Source of the DNA: Chrysogorgia sp. JL179-B06
Taxonomy: Eukaryota; Cnidaria; Anthozoa; Scleralcyonacea; Chrysogorgiidae
NCBI GenBank assembly: GCA_035772405.1
Contig: JAYKKM010000191.1
Coordinates: forward strand, 1,517,501-1,581,500
Length of the DNA: 64,000 bases
Direction of reading: 5' to 3'
Positions within the stretch are counted from its first letter, which is position 1. Each line of letters opens with the position of its first letter. The translations under genes were made by a program, and so were the position numbers. Positions 11,696 to 18,640 of the stretch are shown here, one piece after another. The notes under the pieces are model-generated. The model was not told the origin of the DNA. It saw only the letters and a list, made by a program, of their open reading frames with translations, and did no database searches.

Positions 11696-12269
11696 GGCTT
11701 CTATATACTACACTTGTTTTTTTCCTAAGCCACTCGTCGTAATAATTATCACCACTTTCACACCATCCCAACTTTGGGTACACCACCCCAAACAGATTGT
11801 TATCAAACAAGTCTTTCACCTTCCCGTCTTTGAGGTCTGACACCTTCTTGAGTGTCTCAACTCGTCTTCTATGGCACAACCTAATAATGTAGTACCCATA
11901 CCTGCTAACGTTTCTACCCTTTATCAAATCGCATGAGTGCAGCACATTAACAACTTTCAGGAAGTCCTCTTTTATCAACTCAAGGTGCTCATACTTCACA
12001 ACGTTCCGTAGTCTCCTCCCCATCCACCAAGACCGTTTGTGAACGCTTTTTAACCGTGTGAGTCTCATGTCGCTGTAACTCTGAGTGTAGCCCCATTCGG
12101 TGTCGCCACACTTTGGACATGCGTACCCACCACAGTCAATCACATGTTTCACAACGTCACAATCCGAGCAGTAGTAAATTCTGAAGGTGCCTCCACACTC
12201 AATTTGCGTCTCACTCGCGATTTCGTCAATTGTTAAGCCATAACTCATCTGCCTCATAAGTTTGTCCAT
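11688..12269 (-). CDS. Zinc-ribbon protein, possible late-transcription-factor-like
   Basis: 193 residues. An N-terminal helix-turn-helix-like segment (LTIDEIASET) is followed by a zinc ribbon, CSDC...CPKC, near residues 34-57, then a basic helical region ending in VVYPKLGWC. The layout (zinc ribbon, then an alpha-helical body closing on a W/L-rich tail) recalls poxvirus VLTF3-like factors reported in some Polinton-related viruses, but that is a resemblance by eye only. I set the start at the ATG 12269, since the frame upstream has only a GTG. The upstream sequence reads AGTAGTATAAGAGTG on the coding strand, almost the element terminus. It overlaps the polB start by 8 bases, suggesting a shared mRNA or tight packing. 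Its homologue at 30896 is well conserved. Confidence 0.85.
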   Translation of the reverse strand: MDKLMRQMSYGLTIDEIASETQIECGGTFRIYYCSDCDVVKHVIDCGGYACPKCGDTEWGYTQSYSDMRLTRLKSVHKRSWWMGRRLRNVVKYEHLELIKEDFLKVVNVLHSCDLIKGRNVSRYGYYIIRLCHRRRVETLKKVSDLKDGKVKDLFDNNLFGVVYPKLGWCESGDNYYDEWLRKKTSVVYRSHG

Positions 12270-12296
12270 CACTCTTATACTACTCTAACATTTTTT

Positions 12297-12716
12297 TTAC
12301 TGAGTTAGCACCCATACCGCTATCCCACTACCCAAACCTAGCGCGCTAACAAACAACAATTGGTATTCCTTCATTTCCGCACTCGGTTGGTAGTAATCCG
12401 CGACCCTCGGGGAGTCAGTGAACACTCGTCCGCTGTACTGTATGGTCATTACACTTCTAAGTTCCTCCAACGCGTGGTTTGTGTCATTGATGTCAGCGTT
12501 AGCATCTGAGAGCCGTTGTCGCAAACGCTGGATCTTATCTTTCTTGGCGACTTCATTTTCGTACCACACCTCTTTCGCACTGGCTAGCTGTTCCAACGCA
12601 TGGTTATGTCTTTTCATCTCAGCTTCATAGCCTGAGTGATTAAACTTTGAAAACATAAAGCCAGCGCCTGCAAAAGCCACTGCATTAAATATCCCTCCAG
12701 CCACGACACTCACCAT
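12297..12716 (-). CDS. Small two-membrane-segment coiled-coil protein
   Basis: 139 residues. A hydrophobic N-terminal segment (roughly residues 5-24), a charged heptad-like helix (about 35-90) and a hydrophobic C-terminal segment (about 118-138) suggest a hairpin membrane protein with a coiled-coil between. A YYQPSAEM stretch precedes the second segment. I know similar proteins as uncharacterised products beside Polinton capsid genes, but assign no function. ATG at 12716, four bases downstream of the stop of the preceding gene. Conserved at 31478. Confidence 0.85.
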   Translation of the reverse strand: MVSVVAGGIFNAVAFAGAGFMFSKFNHSGYEAEMKRHNHALEQLASAKEVWYENEVAKKDKIQRLRQRLSDANADINDTNHALEELRSVMTIQYSGRVFTDSPRVADYYQPSAEMKEYQLLFVSALGLGSGIAVWVLTQ

Positions 12717-12720
12717 TAAC

Positions 12721-12957
12721 TTACGTTGATTTGAATGGATCTGTCGGTATCCACTTTTTCGATTGCATCCATTTTACTAACAGCGTTCCTGCACCAACAG
12801 CTGCAGCAAGTTTCACTGTGCCTTTAACTGTCTCTGGTGTTCCCAATGGTTCTCCCAAAGCCTTTTTAGAAATCATACTCACCGCCACAGCACCAGTCGT
12901 GACAAGTAGCGCATCGTACAATTCGTTCATAAGTTCTTTTCGATCGATCGCAGACAT
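12721..12957 (-). CDS. Small hydrophobic protein, 78 residues
   Basis: The frame can be extended upstream from a TTG, but the ATG at 12957 (MSAIDRKEL) is the start kept in the second element, where the sequence just upstream differs by a 2-base indel. That comparison decides the start. Hydrophobic stretches around residues 15-30 and 45-60 suggest one or two membrane segments, with a KKW...DPF tail. Function unknown; it belongs to the minus-strand block of small putative virion or membrane proteins. Confidence 0.82.
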   Translation of the reverse strand: MSAIDRKELMNELYDALLVTTGAVAVSMISKKALGEPLGTPETVKGTVKLAAAVGAGTLLVKWMQSKKWIPTDPFKST

Positions 12958-12980
12958 ATATACATTGTCGTGTGTTTTGT

Positions 12981-13325
12981 TCAAGAATCAAATGTGTCAA
13001 GTGTTGGACGACGAGTTCTACAACTTTCTGACACAGCTGGTGCAGTACTCACAGGTTCCATTTGTGTTTCTTTTTCACTGCTAATTGTGTACCACAATGA
13101 AGCAGCAGCAATGATTACACCAAGCGTTCCGACAACATATCCATAACCCCACTCACCACCCTGTTCTTCGTTGACTATCATTTCACGCATTTTCTTCTCT
13201 TTCGCAGCTTTCGATATCTCAGCCAGCTTTTTACCAGCGGCGACACGCTTTGGGTCCTTCACCTTAACACTTTTCACATCAGCTGTGATCTTAGCGTCGA
13301 CAGCCGTCTGTGAGTCTTCAACCAT
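12981..13325 (-). CDS. Basic single-pass membrane protein, 114 residues
   Basis: First gene of the leftward block. The N-terminal half is lysine-rich (KVKDPKRVAAGKKLAEISKA at about residues 20-39) and helical. It is followed by a glycine-rich hydrophobic segment (about 65-84) that looks like a transmembrane helix, and a variable tail. A basic domain joined to a membrane anchor could link DNA or capsid to a membrane; that is inference. ATG at 13325. It is transcribed from the bidirectional intergenic region at 13326-13457. Confidence 0.85.
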   Translation of the reverse strand: MVEDSQTAVDAKITADVKSVKVKDPKRVAAGKKLAEISKAAKEKKMREMIVNEEQGGEWGYGYVVGTLGVIIAAASLWYTISSEKETQMEPVSTAPAVSESCRTRRPTLDTFDS

Positions 13326-13457
13326 CTAATACACTATCGCGTGTTATCTTACTCACAGTTGACCTCACAAGTGCCTCACAGATGACCTCACAGGTGTCTC
13401 ACAGTTCCAGACCAAAACGCACTAAAAAATTAGGATTTTTTCTGGGAGTATAACATA
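13326..13457. promoter_or_regulatory. Bidirectional promoter with phased CTCACAR repeats
   Basis: Lies between two divergent ATGs. Five copies of CTCACAG/CTCACAA start at 13352, 13364, 13375, 13387 and 13398, with spacings of 12, 11, 12 and 11 bases, about one helical turn. Polinton-B has five copies with the same 12, 11, 12, 11 spacing. A conserved GGGAGTATAACATA box sits right before the plus-strand ATG. This looks like an array for a DNA-binding protein recognising one DNA face; the factor is unknown. Confidence 0.65.
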
Positions 13458-14228
13458 ATGACTCAAGTCCAAGACATCGCAGAAGAGATGACTCAAGACC
13501 AAGCCCGCCAAGAAGAGGAGATCGACGCAATGCGGAGAATGTCCTTTGTCGATGCGTCTACCCCACAAGGCGCCTCTGGACCCGACGTCTTAAAAGGGTA
13601 CTCGCAAGTCTTCAAGTTGTGCGACCCCGGTTGTAAAAACGAAGAGGTGTCAAGACGATTTAGTACTCAGATTCTCTACACAAAGTTCGCTCATGATGCT
13701 TGGGTTGGACTTGACGAAGTTAGAGCCAACAGAATGGTTAGCGCACTATCCAAGATGATCCCTGTGTGGTGCTACCCACCATTCAGACGTCTTACGCTAG
13801 CGAGTGACCACTACTTGAGCAACCCTTGCGAGTCCACCGCTACGCTACTCGGTAACTACCTCGAAGTGTTCTTGGCGACCCTTCTATGGAAACCATGCTC
13901 AACCAAACTCAAAGCGTGGCTACACCTCGCCGCAAACTGTGACGTTAACGTTTGTAGGGTGGGGTGCAACGAAATACTGAGTGCGGGCGATATTATGAGT
14001 CACATACTCTCAGACACTCACCTGGATTTTGTGCACGGCGGCGCGTCGTACAATTGTTACCCATGTGGTGTGGTTACCAACAACCCAATGCATCGCTCAA
14101 GACACGAGAGCTCGAGGTCCCATCTTAAAAACTTAGAGCTCCAGCGGATATTTAACAACGAGCAACAGTTGCCGCAAGAAAGAAGAGCGCTTCTCTGGAG
14201 GTATAGTAATCATGAAGAAAGTCGGTAA
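13458..14228 (+). CDS. Two-zinc-finger protein
   Basis: 256 residues. A glutamine/glutamate-rich N terminus is followed by a conserved helical body and two C2H2-like fingers near the C terminus: one of spacing C-x3-C-x11-H-x5-H (starting CRVGC) and one of C-x2-C-x12-H-x5-H (starting CYPC). They suggest nucleic-acid binding; with its position opposite a bidirectional promoter, a regulatory role is plausible but unproven. I considered a BIR domain, but the spacing fits two separate fingers better. The 3' end overlaps the thymidine kinase ATG by 17 bases. The homologue at 32643 is frameshifted. Confidence 0.82.
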   Translation: MTQVQDIAEEMTQDQARQEEEIDAMRRMSFVDASTPQGASGPDVLKGYSQVFKLCDPGCKNEEVSRRFSTQILYTKFAHDAWVGLDEVRANRMVSALSKMIPVWCYPPFRRLTLASDHYLSNPCESTATLLGNYLEVFLATLLWKPCSTKLKAWLHLAANCDVNVCRVGCNEILSAGDIMSHILSDTHLDFVHGGASYNCYPCGVVTNNPMHRSRHESSRSHLKNLELQRIFNNEQQLPQERRALLWRYSNHEESR

Positions 14229-14781
14229 ACTAGAAATTGTGATTGGTCCCATGTTTGCAGGAAAAACGACAGAGACTCTTCGTAGGTTAATCACGTTAAG
14301 TAAGTCAGGGCTCAAAGTCCTTTACATGAACAACGCAGGTGACACCAGACGAACTGACCACGCGTTCTCCACACATCGTCAGACCATTGTTGTTGGATCA
14401 GACAGTTTACCTGCGAAGTTAATCACCAACCTCCCGAGTTCTTCCGAGATAGCTGACTATGACGTCGTTGGCGTTGATGAAGGCCATTGGTACTCTGATC
14501 TGTCAATTATTCGTGAGTACGTCAAAGCTGGCATTCACGTCATTATTTGTGGTCTCATAACAACGGAGCACTTAAAAAGACTTGGTGAAATCGACACGTT
14601 GTTCTCAGTGGCAGACGACATCACATTTCTAAAAGCGTATTGCGCCGTTTGTCGCGACACTTACGGAACAACTGTTGACGCACCATTCAATTGGAGATAC
14701 AACCCAGGACCATCGTTTGTTGGTGGTGCTGAGCAATATCGCGCAGTGTGCAGACGTCATCATCCTTCCACACAAAATTAA
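14212..14781 (+). CDS. tk: Thymidine kinase, type II
   Basis: Phosphorylates thymidine to dTMP, supplying nucleotides for DNA synthesis. 189 residues, typical of the compact type II family. The P-loop GPMFAGKT is at about residues 12-19, a Walker B-like VDEGHWYSD near 92, and zinc-binding pairs CAVC and CRRH lie in the C-terminal half flanking the lasso region. A 3' hairpin and an AATAAA at 14888 follow. The gene starts inside the zinc-finger gene, with GGTATAGTAATC just before its ATG. Thymidine kinase is an accessory gene, not part of the usual Polinton core set. Intact in both elements. Confidence 0.96.
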   Translation: MKKVGKLEIVIGPMFAGKTTETLRRLITLSKSGLKVLYMNNAGDTRRTDHAFSTHRQTIVVGSDSLPAKLITNLPSSSEIADYDVVGVDEGHWYSDLSIIREYVKAGIHVIICGLITTEHLKRLGEIDTLFSVADDITFLKAYCAVCRDTYGTTVDAPFNWRYNPGPSFVGGAEQYRAVCRRHHPSTQN

Positions 14782-15020
14782 GGGTGTTCTCGGACACCCC
14801 ACTTTTTAAATTTAGACATTGGTCACATGAAGCGTCCAATGTCTCCCGTAGAAACATTTTTTCACACAGTGGTCAGAAGGTTTGTGAAATAAATAGAGAA
14901 AGTTTTGCAGATATTTTTTTACCAAGTTAAAAACGTCTTTAGAAAATGTTAGAACAGTTGTCGCTTCAAACGTCGTCTCGACAACGAGAACGAGTGCTAA
15001 TTCAACTTATTACTCGCTGT
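14782..15020. promoter_or_regulatory. 3' region of thymidine kinase: hairpin and AATAAA
   Basis: GGGTGT and ACACCC form a 6-bp stem immediately after the TAA, followed by C-A and a T-run. A polyadenylation-type AATAAA lies at 14888-14893. In Polinton-B the stem is kept with a G-U pair (ATACCC) and AATAAA is at 34110. No frame is conserved between the elements here, so I see no gene. Confidence 0.55.
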
Positions 15021-15788
15021 CTAAAAAGTCTCTTTACAATAGTGTCTCTCGTGGTTACTCAACGCTGATTTATTTTTAAATTTACGAAGGCAGTGAGAAC
15101 ACTGAAACCCAACGTCAAAGAGATATTTTATTACTGTAGTAATAGCATCGTCGTACGAGTCGCACAACAACGTTAGATACCCAGCGGATTTATATCTAAG
15201 CAACAGAGACTCCTGCTCTTTGGATGTCTTGCCTGTGCCACCTGGATTCTTGAACTCAATCACGAGTCCGCTGTGCTGTCGGTTTGCATTAGCAACAATC
15301 AAATCAGGTGTTCCACGTTGATAACCTTTTTTCCACGAGTTTATTCTTTTACTCGAAGTGTCTTGATTTTCACCACAAGCAGCTATCAAAATAGCTTCTG
15401 GATAATATTTCCTAAGAAAACCAACAACTTTCGTATGAAGGTCGAACTCGGTGATCATTTTAAACTGATTGTGTTTGAGACCAACGTCAGCTAAACTTTT
15501 TCTAACGCTTGGCAAGACCTCTGAGTGCACCCACCTTCCAAAGTGTTTCGCACGCTCCAATTTACTCGAGAACGTCAATGAGTAGACCCCAAGTTCGTTG
15601 ATAAACGAGGCCTGCTCTATCTTCATTTTGCAATCAGGTTCGACGTGGTCGTGCACTGCATCTTTTGGTCGAGCGTAACCTAGAGCACTTGCGACTTCTC
15701 TTGCTTTGAACCATACTTCACCGTTGTCCATGACCGTTGTGATTTGATGACCATCGAAGTCGAATAATCGAAGCGCTGTGGAGGTCAT
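15021..15788 (-). CDS. BRO-N / VRR-NUC nuclease with C-terminal zinc finger
   Basis: 255 residues from the ATG at 15788. An ATG further upstream (15827) is absent from the second element, so the shared ATG was preferred. Residues about 5-100 form a BRO-N domain (VWFKAREVASALGY, HFGRWVHSEVLPSVRK), known from baculovirus and phage DNA-binding proteins. Residues about 110-215 carry a PD-(D/E)XK nuclease of VRR-NUC type (RGTPDLIV, VIEFKNPGGTGKTSKEQ). The end holds a C-x2-C-x12-H finger. It probably binds and cleaves DNA, perhaps structured replication or recombination intermediates; that role is inferred. A TATAATATA stretch precedes the ATG. Confidence 0.93.
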   Translation of the reverse strand: MTSTALRLFDFDGHQITTVMDNGEVWFKAREVASALGYARPKDAVHDHVEPDCKMKIEQASFINELGVYSLTFSSKLERAKHFGRWVHSEVLPSVRKSLADVGLKHNQFKMITEFDLHTKVVGFLRKYYPEAILIAACGENQDTSSKRINSWKKGYQRGTPDLIVANANRQHSGLVIEFKNPGGTGKTSKEQESLLLRYKSAGYLTLLCDSYDDAITTVIKYLFDVGFQCSHCLRKFKNKSALSNHERHYCKETF

Positions 15789-15816
15789 CACTATATTATA
15801 GTCTCCTACAAAAAAA

Positions 15817-15957
15817 CTACTCGACATAGGTGTCAGGTTTTTTATAGATCTGGTTTGTTGTGTACCAATGCAGCAAATACGTTTTGTTAGTCCTCAGTTT
15901 TCTACGTCGTCTGAAAAAGTTTCTAATGTTACGAGCCAGTTTTCTAAGCCAACCCAT
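15817..15957 (-). CDS. Arginine-rich mini-protein, 46 residues
   Basis: Begins MGWLRKLARN, contains an FFRRRRKLR core and ends KKPDTYVE. It is strongly basic in its first half, with a tyrosine-rich second half. It starts 8 bases after the 69-residue gene's stop and ends 28 bases before the nuclease ATG. Polinton-B encodes a 51-residue homologue (35034-35189) with a small N-terminal insertion, the same core and an intact frame; many differences are at silent positions. A nucleic-acid-condensing core protein or membrane-active peptide are possibilities; the sequence alone does not decide. Confidence 0.75.
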   Translation of the reverse strand: MGWLRKLARNIRNFFRRRRKLRTNKTYLLHWYTTNQIYKKPDTYVE

Positions 15958-15965
15958 TACATAAC

Positions 15966-16175
15966 TTAGGTCACGTCTCCTACAAGTCCCACAGTGTCTA
16001 ATTCTGCGGGTAGCGTAATAGGTTCGCCATAAGTCTTTTTAGACCTCATACCAATTTCAGCGTGGAGCTCGAGAGTAACGTCACCGCGACCAAATGACCC
16101 ACCAGCTTTGAACATGTGATCAGTCGTCTTATTTATTTTGTATATTTCATGAGGTCTCGAAATACATGCTCCCAT
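15966..16175 (-). CDS. 69-residue protein with acylation-type N terminus
   Basis: Starts MGACIS: glycine at position 2 and serine at 6 fit the N-myristoylation pattern, and cysteine 4 could be palmitoylated, so membrane attachment is likely if made in a eukaryotic cell. The rest is a soluble-looking beta-rich stretch (GGSFGRGDVTLELHAEIG). Its ATG directly abuts the TAA of the upstream fibre-like gene (TAAATG), indicating coupled expression. Homologue at 35196 keeps MGACIS exactly. Confidence 0.82.
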   Translation of the reverse strand: MGACISRPHEIYKINKTTDHMFKAGGSFGRGDVTLELHAEIGMRSKKTYGEPITLPAELDTVGLVGDVT

Positions 16176-17126
16176 TTACTTTACACCATATTCCTTCATC
16201 ATTTCTCCACCCATGATTATGATGTCTCGGTTCGTCATGTAGCCACTCACAATTTTCACACCGTAGAATTCTATCAACGATGGGTGCGCATAAGGTGCGA
16301 GTGGTATTCTTGGTCGATGTATTCCAAAAATTGTTCCGTAGGGTGCGCCTATCTTTTTCATATTTGCTATGAAGTCTGAGTCGGTTGACTTGACGTTGTT
16401 GACCCTGACATGTGAATTGCTCATTTGCCAGTGTATCGATATCATATGCATTTTTGTGAGGTCAATAATACTCGGAATAGTGCATACTTTCTCCATCGCT
16501 GGGATGCTACCACCATACGCGAGCTTGTTGGTCACACCAGTCTTGTACCCTATGAACTTATCCCAACTACCATCGTCGTTTGATATAATTGTCTCCCAAT
16601 TTGATCCAGCGGTTCTCATGGGTAACCTCACCACAACAAAAATGGAGAGATCACACCATTGCATACTGGGGCAATTAAAATGAAGACCTGACTCAAGTGG
16701 GATTGGTGTTAACACGGGGGATAGAAAACTTTGACTCACACCGCTGATGCCAACAATAGGACCATAAGCCGGGTTGTTTTGCACTAATTTACTTGTTTCA
16801 CCAATGGCTTTCACTTTGTTTGAACCATTGGTGTGAAATTCCACGTTTTTCAAGGCGTGTGTGCTAACGTTGAAGTCAAGCACAACGTTGTAGGACTGAC
16901 TCTTGAGGTAGCTTGATAGCAATTGCTCTAGAGTTCTTTTGTTTGTGACGTCTGAGTCATCGACTGGGTCTGCTACGTTTTTTATCGCTGAGCCTTGCAT
17001 GTCTATTATTCCAGACATCCTTCCACCAGTCGCACTTAATTTAGGATCTTCGTCCAGATGCCTTTTCGTTCTCTTTAGTATTTTATCGTGAGGGTCGTCA
17101 GACTCATACCCATAGTTTAGACTCAT
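16176..17126 (-). CDS. Fibre-like protein with putative lectin-type C-terminal domain
   Basis: 316 residues. The N-terminal tail MSLNYGYES is followed by a GRMSGIIDMQGSAIKNVADP segment (about 35-55), a motif reminiscent of trimeric phage and virus fibres, then a linker and a large beta-rich domain (about 90-316) with a laminin-G/concanavalin-like feel (FNCPSMQWCDLSIFVVVRLP, IHWQMSNSHVRVN). It probably recognises a host surface; the fold is inferred by eye. Two bases separate it from the stop of the anchored protein upstream. About 90 % identical to its Polinton-B homologue, in contrast to the neighbouring anchored protein. Confidence 0.8.
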   Translation of the reverse strand: MSLNYGYESDDPHDKILKRTKRHLDEDPKLSATGGRMSGIIDMQGSAIKNVADPVDDSDVTNKRTLEQLLSSYLKSQSYNVVLDFNVSTHALKNVEFHTNGSNKVKAIGETSKLVQNNPAYGPIVGISGVSQSFLSPVLTPIPLESGLHFNCPSMQWCDLSIFVVVRLPMRTAGSNWETIISNDDGSWDKFIGYKTGVTNKLAYGGSIPAMEKVCTIPSIIDLTKMHMISIHWQMSNSHVRVNNVKSTDSDFIANMKKIGAPYGTIFGIHRPRIPLAPYAHPSLIEFYGVKIVSGYMTNRDIIIMGGEMMKEYGVK

Positions 17127-17128
17127 TA

Positions 17129-18628
17129 CTACCTGAAGGTGTATTTGGTTACTAAATAGCCAGAGACTGCTGAGAACCCCAAGATTATCACCAGCGTTGT
17201 CGTGTCTGACTTACTTGTGGTAGTGACCACTGTTTTTTTCACAGGAATTGGTGTCACATTTTCTCGGTAAACTTTTTTAGCCACAGTCGTTGGTGTCACC
17301 ACACTTTCTTGGTGAGCTTTTTTCTTCGCAATCGTTGGTGGCACTACTAAGTGAGTCACCACGTTTTCTTGGTGGACTTTTTTAGCCGTGATTGTTGGTG
17401 TTGTTGCATTCAAGCTAGTGTTCACTCCAAATCTCATGGACTCTGTAGCAATCTTTAATAAGTTGTTGTACCCGGCGATTTTATTCTTGAGAATTACTAC
17501 ATTACTCGGCATCAACCACGTACTTGGCGACACTGCGAGATTTTGGACAACGTTGGTGTCTCTAATCGATTTATTCATGTTGAGAATCCACGTTGATACG
17601 TCGTACTGTACAACACTGTCAGAAAACAACTTGCGGAATTCTTGTTGGGTTTCTAAACTTCCTGCAGAACCACCAACGACTGATACACGTGTTCTCGCTT
17701 GTGCACCAAGTGTGGAGTACACAAAGGCTTCTATGCTTTGATTTAGATATTGCAGTCCAATGTTGGTAAAGCCGTCTGAGAGTCGCGCGACGTATCGTTT
17801 GTAGTCGTTATGGGTGTCGTTGAGTGTGAAGACTCTAGATTCGCCTAAAGTGCCATCGCTCAGGACTTTATTCTGGTAGTAGTGCCTTCTGGGGATCTTG
17901 GAAATCTTGCCATACAATTCGGAAGCGCTGAATTCTCTACTTATTGATTTCATGGTCTCACCACCTTCCATTCTTCTGAGAAGTCTTCTAATGGTGAAGT
18001 ACAAATGAAATCTCATCACACTTGTGACCACGGGGTGAACTTCTTGTGACACTGATAAATGTTGCAATGACACCCCACAACAGAAACTCGCACAATACGT
18101 TGCAAACACAATGCGGTAGTAAGATTCGTTGTCATCCCACTCTGATTTTGTCTTTGACGTGGTGACTCGCAAGACTGGTAGCTTTGACATGAAGTAACTA
18201 CTTTGGTTAACAAAAACTTTAAAGTTATTCACTGGATAATTCAACACGTTTTCCGTTGGATAACCATCCCAAAGCCCCCAGTGGTTTTTATGACCTTTTG
18301 GCAGTGGTTGGATAGTTCCACCACCTTGCCATATTATTGGGAACTTACTATTGTGCAACCACTTCCACATGCTTTTATCATTTTTGAAGGTTGTGCTGGT
18401 TATGTCTGTGCTGAGGATGTCATTGTTTCTGAAATACACATCGACACTCATGATTTTACCATCTTGCAGAGTATTTGGACAGAACTCGAATTTGCTTAAA
18501 GTGGCGTGAGGATACTTTTTGATGAGGTCTGCCTTTGCGTCGTGTGCAGCCTTTGATGTGTTAGCCATCGCGAGTTTGTAGTGCTTTCCATAGTACTCAC
18601 GAAGGGCTTTCTGCATATAATATACCAT
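17129..18628 (-). CDS. Large C-terminally membrane-anchored structural protein, variable form A
   Basis: 499 residues from ATG 18628; an in-frame ATG at 18616 would leave more promoter space. The long mixed alpha/beta body includes MRFHLYFTIRRLL and the segment SDGFTNIGLQYLNQSIEAFV. A repeat-rich linker follows, with three or four KK(V/A)(H/Y)xEN/SV units (about 415-460), then a single membrane anchor ending YLVTKYTFR. The body is much more diverged from its Polinton-B counterpart than any flanking gene, but the anchor is nearly identical. I do not recognise the family; a virion surface or membrane role is inferred from anchor, size and location beside fibre and penton. Confidence 0.85.
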   Translation of the reverse strand: MVYYMQKALREYYGKHYKLAMANTSKAAHDAKADLIKKYPHATLSKFEFCPNTLQDGKIMSVDVYFRNNDILSTDITSTTFKNDKSMWKWLHNSKFPIIWQGGGTIQPLPKGHKNHWGLWDGYPTENVLNYPVNNFKVFVNQSSYFMSKLPVLRVTTSKTKSEWDDNESYYRIVFATYCASFCCGVSLQHLSVSQEVHPVVTSVMRFHLYFTIRRLLRRMEGGETMKSISREFSASELYGKISKIPRRHYYQNKVLSDGTLGESRVFTLNDTHNDYKRYVARLSDGFTNIGLQYLNQSIEAFVYSTLGAQARTRVSVVGGSAGSLETQQEFRKLFSDSVVQYDVSTWILNMNKSIRDTNVVQNLAVSPSTWLMPSNVVILKNKIAGYNNLLKIATESMRFGVNTSLNATTPTITAKKVHQENVVTHLVVPPTIAKKKAHQESVVTPTTVAKKVYRENVTPIPVKKTVVTTTSKSDTTTLVIILGFSAVSGYLVTKYTFR

Positions 18629-18640
18629 ATGTTATACATA
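18611..18640. promoter_or_regulatory. Compact divergent promoter
   Basis: The extreme ATGs of the two divergent genes touch within one CATATG palindrome (18626-18631). Using the inner ATGs (18616 minus, 18641 plus) leaves a 24-base spacer containing TATAATATA. Polinton-B has a similarly short spacer (37760-37782) containing ACATAATACATG. Transcription presumably starts very near the start codons. Confidence 0.5.

Noticed and set aside
13980..14120. BIR-type zinc domain (inhibitor of apoptosis) in the two-finger protein
   Set aside because: The cysteine and histidine spacing reads as two separate C2H2-like fingers, and the typical BIR core residues are not visible.
14748..14930. Possible small gene downstream of thymidine kinase
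   Set aside because: The frame is not kept in Polinton-B (33966-34238), where indels change it; the hairpin and AATAAA fit a 3' untranslated region.
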